Shown: positions 32,109 to 40,905, counted from the first letter of the stretch. The stretch: 64,000 bases of DNA from Herbaspirillum sp. GW103 (GCF_000261365.1 NZ_AJVC01000003.1:186001-250000), one strand, 5' to 3'. Notes: generated by a model not told the origin, from the letters alone. Numbers and translations are program-made.

Positions 32109-32951
32109 ATGAACACAAGCAAGCGCAACAGCCTCCACATTGACGACACCACCGGCGACTACGCCACCTTCGCCCGCGTGCAAGTGGATCGCTGGCGAGA
32201 TGGACAACGCGAGACGGTGGAGGATGTGGTTGCCGAAGAGGTCCCCATCGCGCTGGAATACAACGGCATTTCGCATGCCGTGATGATGGCTACGCCCAGC
32301 GATCTGGAAGATTTTGCGCTGGGTTTTTCGCTCACCGAAGGCATCCTGGGCGATCCGGGCGAGTTGTATGAGTGCGAGATCGTGCCGGGCTGCGAAGGCG
32401 TGCAAGTACAGATGCGCATCGCCACCGAGCGTTTCGTGGCGTTGAAGGAAAGGCGCCGCAACCTGACTGGTCGTACCGGCTGCGGGCTGTGTGGTGCCGA
32501 GACCTTGGAGCAGGCGGTACGTCATCCGCAGGCGGTGCAGGGCGGTGCGTCGTTCTCGGTGGACCAGCTGCATGCGGCCTTCGAGCAGATGCAGGCCGCA
32601 CAGCAATTGCAGCAAGCCACCGGTGCCACGCACGCCGCCGCGTGGATGGATGCGTCAGGAAGCATCGTGCTGGTGCGCGAAGACGTGGGCCGTCACAACG
32701 CGCTGGACAAGCTCATTGGCGCGCTGGCCGAAGAGGAGGCGGATTTCTCGCAAGGCGCGGCCATCATCACCAGCCGTGCCAGTTACGAGATGGTGCAGAA
32801 GGCGGCCACGGTCGGCATTGGTTTCATCGCTGCCGTCTCGGCACCGACGGCGCTGGCGATCCGGCTGGCCGAAGAGACGGATGTGACCTTGCTGGGCTTC
32901 GTGCGCAAGCAGGGCCACGTGGTGTATGCCCGACCGCATCGCCTGCGCTGA
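32109..32951 (+). CDS. fdsC: Formate dehydrogenase accessory sulfurtransferase (FdhD/FdsC)
   Basis: A 280-residue FdhD-family protein that passes sulfur to the Mo cofactor of FdsA and delivers it. Motifs are VAEEVPIALEYNGISHAVMM, PSDLEDFALGFSLTEGI, the paired active-site cysteines in RTGCGLCGAE, and VREDVGRHNALDKLIG. Two upstream in-frame ATGs (32046, 32061) exist, but only the ATG at 32109 follows an AGGA site and gives the usual length. It is translated from the fds operon mRNA. Confidence 0.92.
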   Translation: MNTSKRNSLHIDDTTGDYATFARVQVDRWRDGQRETVEDVVAEEVPIALEYNGISHAVMMATPSDLEDFALGFSLTEGILGDPGELYECEIVPGCEGVQVQMRIATERFVALKERRRNLTGRTGCGLCGAETLEQAVRHPQAVQGGASFSVDQLHAAFEQMQAAQQLQQATGATHAAAWMDASGSIVLVREDVGRHNALDKLIGALAEEEADFSQGAAIITSRASYEMVQKAATVGIGFIAAVSAPTALAIRLAEETDVTLLGFVRKQGHVVYARPHRLR

Positions 32952-33010
32952 GCCGCAGGCGCGCGGACAAGGGACGGACAATTGACGAACGGAGCAGGAG
33001 GAGAACACTC

Positions 33011-33238
33011 ATGAACACCGAACACCTGGTCAAGATGGCCAACCAGATTGGCAGTTTCTTTTCCACCATGCCGGACCGCGACCAGGCCATTGCCGACCTG
33101 GCTACGCATCTGAAGCGATTCTGGGAGCCACGCATGCGCAAGGCCTTCCTGGAACATATCGAGAAGACGCAGGGCGAGGGCCTGGATGCCATCGTGCTGG
33201 AGGCGGTGAACCGGCATATGCAGCAGTTGGCGGTGTAG
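33011..33238 (+). CDS. fdsD: Formate dehydrogenase delta subunit
   Basis: A 75-residue helical protein with LVKMANQIGSFFSTMPD and IADLATHLKRFWEPRMRKA, the full-length signature of FdsD. It is needed for assembly and stability of the Fds complex. GGAGGAG precedes the ATG. It is the last fds gene; a terminator follows in 28 bp. Confidence 0.93.
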   Translation: MNTEHLVKMANQIGSFFSTMPDRDQAIADLATHLKRFWEPRMRKAFLEHIEKTQGEGLDAIVLEAVNRHMQQLAV

Positions 33239-33265
33239 GGCTGCTGTCTTATTGTGATTTTGGTG

Positions 33266-33296
33266 AAACCGCTCAGCTTGCTGGGCGGTTTTTTTC
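33266..33296 (+). terminator. Terminator of the fds operon
   Basis: AAACCGCTCAG and CTGGGCGGTTT arms (wobble-tolerant) are followed by a T-run. Confidence 0.88.
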
Positions 33297-33324
33297 ATGG
33301 CGGAGCGGGCTTGCAGCGCTCGCC

Positions 33325-33825
33325 TCACGCCGCCAACGCCACCTCCGCCGCAATCCGGTGAAAACGCCGTCCAAAATAAGCCAGCCCATCGGCTTGCGAC
33401 GCGGCCAGGCGAATATGCCGGATCTCCACGAACAGCACGCTGTGCGTGCCCGCCTGCTGCTGCAATACGATGTCGCCCTCCAGCACCGCCAGCGCATCGG
33501 GCAACACCGGCTGGCCGTAGTCACCGGTTTCCCAGCCTACCTGCGCCATACGTTCCTCGGCGGCCAGCCCGGTCATGCCGGCAATCATGCGCGCCACGTC
33601 TTCGTGATGTCCTGCCAGGATGTTGATGCACAGGCGTCCGTTGCCAATCAGGATGGGATGGGCCGCGCTCTTGAGGTTGATGCACACCAGCACCGTGGCC
33701 GGGTCGTCGGAGACCGAACTGACGGCGGAGACCGTCATGGCCGCGCGTCCTGCGGGACCATCGGTGGTGATGATGTTGACCGCAGCCGAGAGACGCGCCA
33801 TGGCGTCGCGAAAATCTTGCTTCAT
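33325..33825 (-). CDS. Flavin reductase of a two-component monooxygenase
   Basis: A 166-residue flavin reductase-like protein (HpaC/RutF type). It has FRDAMARLSAAVNIITTDGPAGRAAMTVSAVSSVSDDPATVLVCIN, SAAHPILIGNGRLCINIL, and GDIVLQQQAGTHSVLFVEI near the end. It would reduce FMN or FAD with NAD(P)H and hand it to a partner oxygenase; the acyl-CoA-dehydrogenase-like protein at 39304 is the obvious candidate. It is divergent from the LysR gene at 34030. A GGATGGA sequence precedes the ATG. Confidence 0.85.
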   Translation of the reverse strand: MKQDFRDAMARLSAAVNIITTDGPAGRAAMTVSAVSSVSDDPATVLVCINLKSAAHPILIGNGRLCINILAGHHEDVARMIAGMTGLAAEERMAQVGWETGDYGQPVLPDALAVLEGDIVLQQQAGTHSVLFVEIRHIRLAASQADGLAYFGRRFHRIAAEVALAA

Positions 33826-33995
33826 GGTAGGTCCATCCAAAAAAGAGATGACATCCGGCACAAGGCTTCGTATCCTTTGCGCCATCAGCAAGGTCGTCTG
33901 CGGCGCCGTCAGGCGGATGTCGATCAGCAGGTGAGAGGGAGAACGCATCGCTTGAAAAAGCCTGCGTCCTGGGATGAACAATAGACCCTGCACAA

Positions 33996-34007
33996 TTGAC
34001 GGGTCAA
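33996..34007. promoter_or_regulatory. TTGAC-GG-GTCAA inverted repeat
   Basis: A short inverted repeat 23 bp before the LysR start in the 204-bp divergent gap with the flavin reductase gene; possible LysR operator half. Confidence 0.4.
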
Positions 34008-34029
34008 ATGATTGTCTGGAATGTTCCGC

Positions 34030-34956
34030 ATGAAGCAAATGAATATCGGCGCAGTGGACTTGAACCTGCTCAAGACCTTCATCGTCATCTGGGAGCTGCG
34101 CAGCCTCACCGCCGCCGCTGATCGCCTGCACCTGACCCAGCCGGCCGTAAGTCACGCGTTGCGGCGCCTGCGCGAGATGTTCGATGATCCGCTCTTCGTG
34201 CGCAGTACCACTGCCATGGTGCCCACCGAAACCGCGATCCGCCTGCACGAGCCGATCTCGCGCGCGCTCGGCATCCTCCATGAAGCCCTGCACAGCCACG
34301 CCAGTTTCGACCCGGCCACGGCCACGCGCACCTTTCATCTGGTGATGTCGGACATGTCCTGCAGCCATGTGCTGCCGATGCTGATGGAAGAACTGGCGCA
34401 CGCCGCACCGCACGTCTCCATTGAAGTGCAGCAGATGGCCATGGAAAACCTCGGTGCGGCCATGCGCAATGGCGACATCGATCTGGCCTTCGGCTACCTG
34501 CCGGGGCTGCCCGAGGATTGCCAGAGCCAGCTGGTGCTCTACGACGATTACGTCTGCATGCTGCGCAGGACCCATGCCCTGGCAGGGCAGCCGCTGACCA
34601 TGGAGAACCTGCTGCAGCTGCGCTACGTCTACGCCAGCACCAATACCACCGGCCACCAGCTGGCCGAGGACGTGCTGCGCAATGCGGGCGTGAAGCGCGA
34701 TTTCGCGCTGCGCATGCCGCATTTCACGGTGGCACCGCAGATCGTGCGCAATACCGACCTGGCCCTGTTCCTGCCGCGCAGCATCGCCGAGCGCCACAAC
34801 CTCGATGAGGCGTGTGTGCTGCTGGACTTGCCGCTGGACATGCCGCGCATCCCGGTGAGCCTCTACACTCATACACGGTTCTCGGCGGACTCGGGCATTC
34901 AGTGGCTGCGCAGCCTGTTGATCGAGATGTTCGGACGCGAGGCGGAGGTTGCCTGA
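34030..34956 (+). CDS. LysR-family transcriptional regulator
   Basis: A 308-residue LysR regulator of the NahR/NodD-like branch. It has VDLNLLKTFIVIWELRSLTAAADRL, TQPAVSHALRRLREMFDDPLFVRS, and an effector domain with FHLVMSDMSCSHVLPMLMEEL and MENLGAAMRNGDIDLAFGYLP. Members often respond to aromatic compounds. The ATG at 34030 is preceded by TGGA. It lies between the divergent flavin reductase gene and the convergent hydrolase-transporter-oxygenase set and is the likely regulator of all of them. Confidence 0.88.
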   Translation: MKQMNIGAVDLNLLKTFIVIWELRSLTAAADRLHLTQPAVSHALRRLREMFDDPLFVRSTTAMVPTETAIRLHEPISRALGILHEALHSHASFDPATATRTFHLVMSDMSCSHVLPMLMEELAHAAPHVSIEVQQMAMENLGAAMRNGDIDLAFGYLPGLPEDCQSQLVLYDDYVCMLRRTHALAGQPLTMENLLQLRYVYASTNTTGHQLAEDVLRNAGVKRDFALRMPHFTVAPQIVRNTDLALFLPRSIAERHNLDEACVLLDLPLDMPRIPVSLYTHTRFSADSGIQWLRSLLIEMFGREAEVA

Positions 34957-34991
34957 TGCTGAGTGCCGGGGCCTTTACCCGCGATTGAGCC

Positions 34992-35804
34992 CTAGCAACT
35001 GCGCTGCAGGAAATCCATCACCGCTTGTGCAAACGCGGCCGGCATCTGGTCCGGCATGGGCACCATGCCTTCCTCCAGCGTCAGCAGCTGGCTGCCTGCG
35101 ATGGCCAGGGCGATGCGTTCGCTGTAGGGCGCCGCATGCGGATCGCGTCCCGCCCGCAACACCAGCGTGGGTGCGCGTACCAGGCCGATGCGATCTTCCA
35201 TGTGATAGTTGCGGACCACGATATGGCCATGCGAGGCCATGGTCCCGGCCTTGAGGGCGTCGACCATGAAGCGCGTCAGCAGGTCGGTGTCGCCTTCCGG
35301 ATAGAAGGGCTGGCGGCGCTGCCACAGCTCCTGCAGGTGAGTGCCATCGGGTCGGACCTCCACATCGTCCACGGTGCGTTTGCCCGCGTGGGCGCTGCGC
35401 CGCGCGGCATCGTTATACGGGCAGGATGACAGCACCAGCGCCGCTACCCGCTCAGGAGCCGACGCCGCGATTTCCATGGCCGTGACGGCGCCGGTATGGT
35501 GGCCGGCCACGGCCGCTTGGCCGATCCCCAGCTGGTCCATCACTTCCAAGGCGAGGCTGGCCCAGCGCTCGATGCTGTGCTCAGCCGGCGGCGGCTTGCA
35601 GGAGTCGCCAAAGCCAAGCGTGTCGATGGCGATGGGCCGGTAGCGCCGCGCCAGCAGCGGCAGCACGTCGCGGAATTCGTCCCAGGAACGCGGGGTTTGG
35701 TGCAGCAGCAGCACCGGCAATCCTTCGCCCATGCTGGCTACGTGCAGCGGGCCAGCGCTGGTGGGGATGAACTGGCGTACGAGGACGCGAAGGGCAGGGG
35801 ACAT
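34992..35804 (-). CDS. Alpha/beta-hydrolase-fold protein with altered catalytic triad
   Basis: A 270-residue cytoplasmic alpha/beta-hydrolase. The fold is clear: LPVLLLHQTPRSW as the oxyanion strand, IAIDTLGFGDS, the nucleophile elbow AGHHTGA, and PTLVLRAGRDPHA with the acid Asp221. The elbow residue is His103 where the family has Ser, Asp or Cys. The usual catalytic His near the C-terminus is absent (EEGMVPMPDQ; Val248 in its place). GGAGAG precedes the ATG. It either uses another chemistry or binds rather than cleaves. It is the last gene of the leftward set that starts with the NTF2-like gene. Confidence 0.82.
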   Translation of the reverse strand: MSPALRVLVRQFIPTSAGPLHVASMGEGLPVLLLHQTPRSWDEFRDVLPLLARRYRPIAIDTLGFGDSCKPPPAEHSIERWASLALEVMDQLGIGQAAVAGHHTGAVTAMEIAASAPERVAALVLSSCPYNDAARRSAHAGKRTVDDVEVRPDGTHLQELWQRRQPFYPEGDTDLLTRFMVDALKAGTMASHGHIVVRNYHMEDRIGLVRAPTLVLRAGRDPHAAPYSERIALAIAGSQLLTLEEGMVPMPDQMPAAFAQAVMDFLQRSC

Positions 35805-35931
35805 GAGAATGGCTCTCCGACACGGTGAAGAGGCCGCAGCCTCTTCCCGGTCATATCATCAACAACGAATAGCAGCGTGCAATACAAAATGATATGAATG
35901 ATTTGTATCGTTTTGAGATTTCAGCGCTTCG

Positions 35932-36492
35932 TTACTTCATCAGCACCGAATAGGTCGGCACATTGTTGGCCCAGCCGGAAGCCAGCGGTGCCACGAACAC
36001 ATTCTCGGTACGGGTGCGCGCGATCTTCCACACTCCGTCGACTTTCTTGAACAGGTTGTTGAGCCGGCTGGAACGCAGCAACGACGAGCCGTCGGCGAAG
36101 ATCCACGGCTGGCAGTGCACCCACTGGCCATCGGCGTGCGTGCAGTCGGCATGGACGTGGATCTGTTCCGAGGTCAGGTAGTGCACGTTCAACAGCAGTT
36201 CCGGATCCTTCTTCTGCCCCCAGAATGCCTGGAAGTGCCGGCCGATCGCATCCTTGCCGACGGCCTGGCCGAACTGGCCCTCGTAGTAGGAGCCCACGCC
36301 TTCCCAGATGGCGTCTTCGGCATAGAGGTCGAGGATCTTCTCGATGCGTTCGGCGTCGTCGGCGACCGGTTCGGGGCAGGGCGTGTCGCACAGGAACATG
36401 TAGCGCGCCTGAATGCGGCGGATGTCGGCCTCGGCGTCGAGGATGTCGAGGCGGCGCTTGAGTTGCTGGATTTCCTGGGTGAAGTCGGTCAT
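35932..36492 (-). CDS. NTF2/SnoaL-like protein
   Basis: A 186-residue protein with a coiled N-terminal helix (IQQLKRRLDILDAEADIRRI) followed by an NTF2-like cone: RYMFLCDTPCPEP, LYAEDAIWEGVGSYYEGQ, GKDAIGRHFQAFW, VHYLTSEQIHVHAD, and GVWKIARTRTENV. Such domains serve as small hydratases, isomerases or dehydratases, or as beta subunits of ring-hydroxylating dioxygenases. There is no large oxygenase subunit here, so a stand-alone enzyme is more likely. A hairpin terminator lies upstream, between this gene and the ABC permease. Confidence 0.75.
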   Translation of the reverse strand: MTDFTQEIQQLKRRLDILDAEADIRRIQARYMFLCDTPCPEPVADDAERIEKILDLYAEDAIWEGVGSYYEGQFGQAVGKDAIGRHFQAFWGQKKDPELLLNVHYLTSEQIHVHADCTHADGQWVHCQPWIFADGSSLLRSSRLNNLFKKVDGVWKIARTRTENVFVAPLASGWANNVPTYSVLMK

Positions 36493-36525
36493 GGTGTCTT
36501 CTCGCTTGTCATCTTGTGTGAAAGG

Positions 36526-36559
36526 GAAAAAGCCAATCGTGCGTACATGCACGATTGGC
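36526..36559 (-). terminator. Leftward terminator between permease and NTF2-like genes
   Basis: GCCAATCGTGC and GCACGATTGGC form an 11-bp perfect stem with a six-base loop; on the minus strand TTTTTCCCTTT follows. It would end or attenuate the transporter transcript. Confidence 0.8.
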
Positions 36560-36589
36560 GGCGGCGACCAGTGCGTCGCCGCGCAGGGC

Positions 36590-37408
36590 TTACAGGTAGC
36601 GCGCCAGCAGCTTGCGGGTGGCGATGCGCAGCACGCGGTCGAACAGGTAGCCCAGCAGGCCCAGGGTGATGATGCCCACGAATACCCATTCGGTACGGCT
36701 GAAGTTGCGCGCCGTCCAGATCAGGGCGCCCAGCCCTTCACGCGCCGACACGATCTCGGCCGACACCACGGTCAGGAAGGAATTGCCCATCGCGATGCGG
36801 GCGCCGGTGACCATGAAGGGAACGGTCGAGGGCAGGATCACGGTGGTGAGGATCTTCCATTGTCCCGCCCCCAGCGAAGCCGCCGCACGCAGTCGCAGCG
36901 GGTTCACCGCCTGCACACCGGCGATGGTGTTGAGCGTGACGATGAAGACGGTGGTGTAGAAAATCAGCGCGATCTTGGAAAGCTCGCCCGGGCCCAGCCA
37001 GATCACCGCCAGGGTGACGAAGGCAATCGGCGGAATGAAGCGGAAGAACTCGATATAGGGATCGAGCAGCTGCCGCACCAGATCGAAGCGGCCCATGAAG
37101 ATGCCCAGCGGCACCCCGATGGCGACCCCGGCGCCCCAGCCGGCCAGGATGCGTCCGGAAGAGGCCAGCACGGATTGCTGCAGGGTACCGTCACCGATGA
37201 GTTCCAGTGCGGCGGCCCAGGTCATCGGGACCGAGGGCAGGAACAGTGGCGAGGTGGTCATCGAGACCAGTTGCCACAGCACCAGGCCACCGACGATGGC
37301 GATGACGGAAATGAGGAAAGGACGGACCGATTTCATGCGGCGCCCCAGGCTGGATGGCATGGCCGAGGCGGGAGCGCTCGGGGTGGCTGTCTGTGTGAGC
37401 TGCGTCAT
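36590..37408 (-). CDS. ABC transporter permease (SsuC/TauC type)
   Basis: A 272-residue inner-membrane permease with about six helices. The EAA loop is RAAASLGAGQWKILTTVILPSTVP, and FIPPIAFVTLAVIWLGPGELSKI matches the sulfonate/nitrate/taurine family. Its start overlaps the ATPase stop by 4 bp. It pairs with the ATPase and TAT-exported binding protein upstream. Confidence 0.9.
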   Translation of the reverse strand: MTQLTQTATPSAPASAMPSSLGRRMKSVRPFLISVIAIVGGLVLWQLVSMTTSPLFLPSVPMTWAAALELIGDGTLQQSVLASSGRILAGWGAGVAIGVPLGIFMGRFDLVRQLLDPYIEFFRFIPPIAFVTLAVIWLGPGELSKIALIFYTTVFIVTLNTIAGVQAVNPLRLRAAASLGAGQWKILTTVILPSTVPFMVTGARIAMGNSFLTVVSAEIVSAREGLGALIWTARNFSRTEWVFVGIITLGLLGYLFDRVLRIATRKLLARYL

Positions 37409-38202
37409 TGCAGGGATTCCTCTTCAATCAAACCTTGGGCGCGCAGCACGCGCGTGACTTCGGCGCCGATGTCGTCGCGGATGCGGGCATACAGCGCCAT
37501 GCAGGCGGGGTCGGCCGGATCGCGTGGATGCGGCAGGTCGACCTCTTCGATGGTCTTGATGTGGGCACGCGGACCGGCCGTCATCGTCACCACGCGGTCG
37601 GCCAGGAGGATGGCTTCCCAGATGTCGTGGGTGACGAAGACGATGGTGCAGCCGGTGCTTTTCCAGATGCGATCCAGCTCGCTTTGCAGCACTTCGCGGG
37701 TCTGCGCGTCGAGGGCACCGAAGGGCTCGTCCATCAATACCACCGATGGTTCATTGACCAGCACCCGGGCAATCTGCGCACGCTGGCGCATGCCGCCCGA
37801 GAGCTCGGCGGGAAACTTGTCGATGGCGTGCTTCAGGCCCACCAGCGATACGTAGCGCTCGGCCGCCGAGCGGCGTTCGGGCCCGGCAATACCGCGCAGC
37901 TTGAGGCCATACTCGACGTTCTCGCGCACTGACAACCAGGGGAAGAGCGCCTCCGAGGACTGGAACACCACGCCACGATCCAGTCCCGGACCGCTGACGC
38001 GCTTGCCCGCCACGGTGATCTCTCCTGCCACCTCCTGGAAGCCCGCAATCGCATTGAGGAGCGTGGACTTGCCGCAGCCCGAGGGCCCCAGCAGGCAGAT
38101 GAATTCGCCGGCGCGGATATCGAGGTCGATGCCCGCCATGATCTCGTTCTTGCCGATGGCAAGTCCCACACGCTTGATGGAAACTGCAGATCCGTGTCCC
38201 AT
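37405..38202 (-). CDS. ABC transporter ATP-binding protein (SsuB/TauB type)
   Basis: A 265-residue ATPase. It has Walker A GPSGCGKST, Q-loop VVFQSSEALFPW, signature LSGGMRQR, Walker B VVLMDEPFGALD and the switch His in VTHD. It drives import by the adjacent permease. It lies 3 bp after the binding-protein gene. Confidence 0.93.
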   Translation of the reverse strand: MGHGSAVSIKRVGLAIGKNEIMAGIDLDIRAGEFICLLGPSGCGKSTLLNAIAGFQEVAGEITVAGKRVSGPGLDRGVVFQSSEALFPWLSVRENVEYGLKLRGIAGPERRSAAERYVSLVGLKHAIDKFPAELSGGMRQRAQIARVLVNEPSVVLMDEPFGALDAQTREVLQSELDRIWKSTGCTIVFVTHDIWEAILLADRVVTMTAGPRAHIKTIEEVDLPHPRDPADPACMALYARIRDDIGAEVTRVLRAQGLIEEESLQ

Positions 38203-38205
38203 GGC

Positions 38206-39165
38206 TTACCCCTTGTAGAAGCCGCGCTGCAAGATCTTGCTCATGTCCACCGGCGCCTTGATGGCCTGTTTGGACAGCAGGAAGTCGCCGATGGCATTGG
38301 CGGTCTTGACGTCGGTCTCGGTGAAGTCGCGCACGATGGGTTCCATGTCCTTGAGCGAATTCAAGGTCTGCGGCACCGGGATGCGGGTGATGGCCTGCAC
38401 CGACTGCGCCGCACGCGGCGGGTCCTTGCGGGTGATCTCGGAGGCTTCGGCCAGAGCTTTGAGGATGTTGCCGGCCACTGCCTTGTTGGCGGCCAGCCAG
38501 GGAGCGGTGGCCGAGAGCCACAGGGTGCTGGTGTAGCCGACGTCCCCCGAGGTCATCAGGATGTGGCCGCCTTGCTGCACGCCCAGCGTAGGCCAGGGTT
38601 CCCAGACGAAGTAGGCATCGATGTCACCGCGCGCCAGCAGGGCGGGCAGTTCCGGCGGACCGGAGCGCACCATCTCGACCTTGGTGGCATCGATGTTGAG
38701 GGTCTTCAAGGTCAGGCCGGTGACGTACTCCGAGACCGAGCCGGCAACGATGCCGAATTTCCTGATCTTGTCGGCCGAGGCGATGGCTTTGCGCGCCACC
38801 AGCTTGACGTAGGTTTTCGACTGGTAGGTAACGGCCAGCGGGCGCAGTTCCGCGCGTGACAGGCGCACGATGTGCGTGGGCTCGCCGGCGCAGCCCATCT
38901 GTACCTGGTTGGCCACCAGCGCATTGAGCGCTTCGCCGCCATCGGTGTAGGACTGCACGGTGACGTTGGGCGCTCCATGCTTGGCAAAGAGCTTTTCGTT
39001 GGCGGCCACGAAGAAGGCCGTGAAGACGGGATCGGCACCGACGCCGATGACGACGGGGGTATCCTGGGCCAGGGCTGGCAGGGCAGGTGCAGCGCCTGCG
39101 GCGAGCATGGAGGCGGCGCCGAGCAGCAGCTTGCGGCGGTGTGGCGAGACGGTGGAGTGGGTCAC
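38206..39165 (-). CDS. TAT-exported substrate-binding protein (SsuA/NMT1-like)
   Basis: A 319-residue periplasmic binding protein. A GTG start at 39165 follows AGAGGA and gives a PHRRKLLLGAA signal, which looks like a twin-arginine type, ending ALPALAQD. The mature domain has FFVAANEKLFAKHG, SYTDGGEALNALVANQVQMG and DIDAYFVWEPWPTLG, typical of NMT1/SsuA-like proteins for sulfonates, nitrate, thiamine precursors or aromatic acids. The ligand cannot be read, but the neighbours suggest an organic compound broken down by the flavin monooxygenase. Confidence 0.85.
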   Translation of the reverse strand: MTHSTVSPHRRKLLLGAASMLAAGAAPALPALAQDTPVVIGVGADPVFTAFFVAANEKLFAKHGAPNVTVQSYTDGGEALNALVANQVQMGCAGEPTHIVRLSRAELRPLAVTYQSKTYVKLVARKAIASADKIRKFGIVAGSVSEYVTGLTLKTLNIDATKVEMVRSGPPELPALLARGDIDAYFVWEPWPTLGVQQGGHILMTSGDVGYTSTLWLSATAPWLAANKAVAGNILKALAEASEITRKDPPRAAQSVQAITRIPVPQTLNSLKDMEPIVRDFTETDVKTANAIGDFLLSKQAIKAPVDMSKILQRGFYKG

Positions 39166-39303
39166 GGGCTGGGTCCTCTTTGTAAAGTTGGTGAAGCGCC
39201 AGTGGAGTTGGCAGGCACGGCAGTAACAAAGGCAAATCGCAAGGAGTGCTTGCGCGTGCAGCGTCGGTGACGATGCAGGCAAGGCGTCAGCGGGGAAGGC
39301 GAC

Positions 39304-40491
39304 TCAGCGCCTGATCCCCAGCTTTGCAAAAAGCGCACCAGCGCTTTCGTAATTCAGTTCCGACAGCGCGGCGTGCTGCGTAACCACCATCGCATCGCGC
39401 ACGATGCGCTGCAGGCGGTGCGTGCGCTGGATGGCGGCCATCCCGGCGGCCTGGTAGGCGTCGTTGACGACGTCCATCGAGACGCGTGCCGCGTAGGTGG
39501 CCGAGAGTTTGAGCATCATGTCGATCTCCTCGGTGACGGGGTTGCCGGCCACGATCTGTTCCCATGCCTGTTCGCAGGCATCGTAGAAGAACATGCGGGC
39601 GCTGCGCCATTTGGCTTCGGACAGGCCGAGCTTGATCTTGTAGTAGGCACGATCGGCCAGTCGCAGTGCACCCGGCATGATCTTGGCGCCAGCGGCCATG
39701 TCGGTGACGATATCCAGGGCGGCGCGGGCCAGGCCGATGTTGACGGCGGCATGCACTTCAGCCTGGTAGGCCAGTGCGGGATAGCGATACAGCGGCTCGT
39801 CGATGAGTCCGGCGGCACCGCGTGCGCAGGTCCATTCGTGGGCGATGAACTTGTCTTTCAGACGCGTATCGTGGCTGCCCGTGCCCTGCATGCCGACCAC
39901 GTTCCAGTTGTCGATGATCTCGATTTCCGCGGCCGGCATCACGGCCATGAGGGCGGGTTTGGGTGCGTCATCATCTGCGCTGCTGCTGTCCTTGATGCCC
40001 ACGCCGATCCAGTCCGCGCCCTTGCAACCGCTGGCGAAGTGCCAGCGTCCGGAGATTTCCCAGCCACCGGGGACGGCCTTGGCTTCCTGCAGCGGATAGA
40101 GTCCACCGGCGTAGACCTGGTCGGGACCGCTTGCGTAGATCTTGCGTTGCGTCTCGACGGGCAGTGCGGCGAGATAGGTATTGGCCGAACCGAAGGCGGC
40201 GACCCAGCCGGCCGATCCATCGGCCTTGGAGATGCGTTCGACCATCGCCAGGAAGGCCGCGGGAGCCAGTGCTTCGCCGCCGAACTTGCGGGGTGTGCCG
40301 CTGCGGAAGATACCGGCTTTCTTCATCGTGGCCACCAGATCGCGGGGGACGTGGCCGAGCTGGTCGAACTCGTCGCGGCGAGCGATCACTTCCGCGATGA
40401 GCGCATCCATTTCGGGAGAGTCCGCATGCGGGGAGACGGCGGTGACGACTTTTTTCTGGACGGGATAAACATCGAGCGTGATCGAATTCAT
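39304..40491 (-). CDS. Acyl-CoA-dehydrogenase-like flavin-dependent monooxygenase
   Basis: A 395-residue protein of the HsaA/HpaB/DszC-like group: an acyl-CoA-dehydrogenase fold that uses reduced flavin from a separate reductase to hydroxylate or desulfurise small molecules. Motifs are GHVPRDLVATMKKAGIFRS, PRKFGGEALAPAAFLAMVERISKADGSAGWV, ISGRWHFASGCKGADWIGVG and a helical C-terminal domain ending with RLQRIVRDAMVVTQH. It lacks the catalytic Glu region of true acyl-CoA dehydrogenases. It is the first gene of the leftward transporter operon; its reductase partner is probably at 33325. Confidence 0.8.
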   Translation of the reverse strand: MNSITLDVYPVQKKVVTAVSPHADSPEMDALIAEVIARRDEFDQLGHVPRDLVATMKKAGIFRSGTPRKFGGEALAPAAFLAMVERISKADGSAGWVAAFGSANTYLAALPVETQRKIYASGPDQVYAGGLYPLQEAKAVPGGWEISGRWHFASGCKGADWIGVGIKDSSSADDDAPKPALMAVMPAAEIEIIDNWNVVGMQGTGSHDTRLKDKFIAHEWTCARGAAGLIDEPLYRYPALAYQAEVHAAVNIGLARAALDIVTDMAAGAKIMPGALRLADRAYYKIKLGLSEAKWRSARMFFYDACEQAWEQIVAGNPVTEEIDMMLKLSATYAARVSMDVVNDAYQAAGMAAIQRTHRLQRIVRDAMVVTQHAALSELNYESAGALFAKLGIRR

Positions 40492-40856
40492 GGCACACCA
40501 CTTTGGTTGAAAGAAGGTAGCTGAGTGTCGTCCGGGGTCAAAGCAGGGTCAAATTCTATTTAGGAATTGGCCGGATGAATATTAGTAATAATGATTAGGC
40601 CGCTCCGTGATTGCGCGCAGACTTGTGCGTGGTGCACCTGCATGATGCGTGAAAGTCGCGCGGGAAGCGGGTTTGGCGCGGATATGCACCAAACGCGAGA
40701 GGGACGTTACCCAGTGAGGAGGAGTATTTGCAGTATGGATGCGGCTTATCGGTGGTACCGATTTGCCATGGATCGCAAGGGCTCACTACCATGAAGGCCG
40801 AGATTGAAAGGAACACTGTTCAGTTTCGTCATAGGCTCCTTCTGGCCTTCATTTCG

Positions 40857-40886
40857 GGCGGACTTCTTTGGGAGTCCGCCATTTTT
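40857..40886 (+). terminator. Rightward hairpin terminator of unknown transcript
   Basis: GGCGGACT/AGTCCGCC (8 bp, eight-base loop) followed by ATTTTTC. No upstream rightward gene is seen, so a short untranslated RNA ending here is possible. Confidence 0.65.
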
Positions 40887-40905
40887 CTTTTCTGCTTTCC
40901 AGTGA

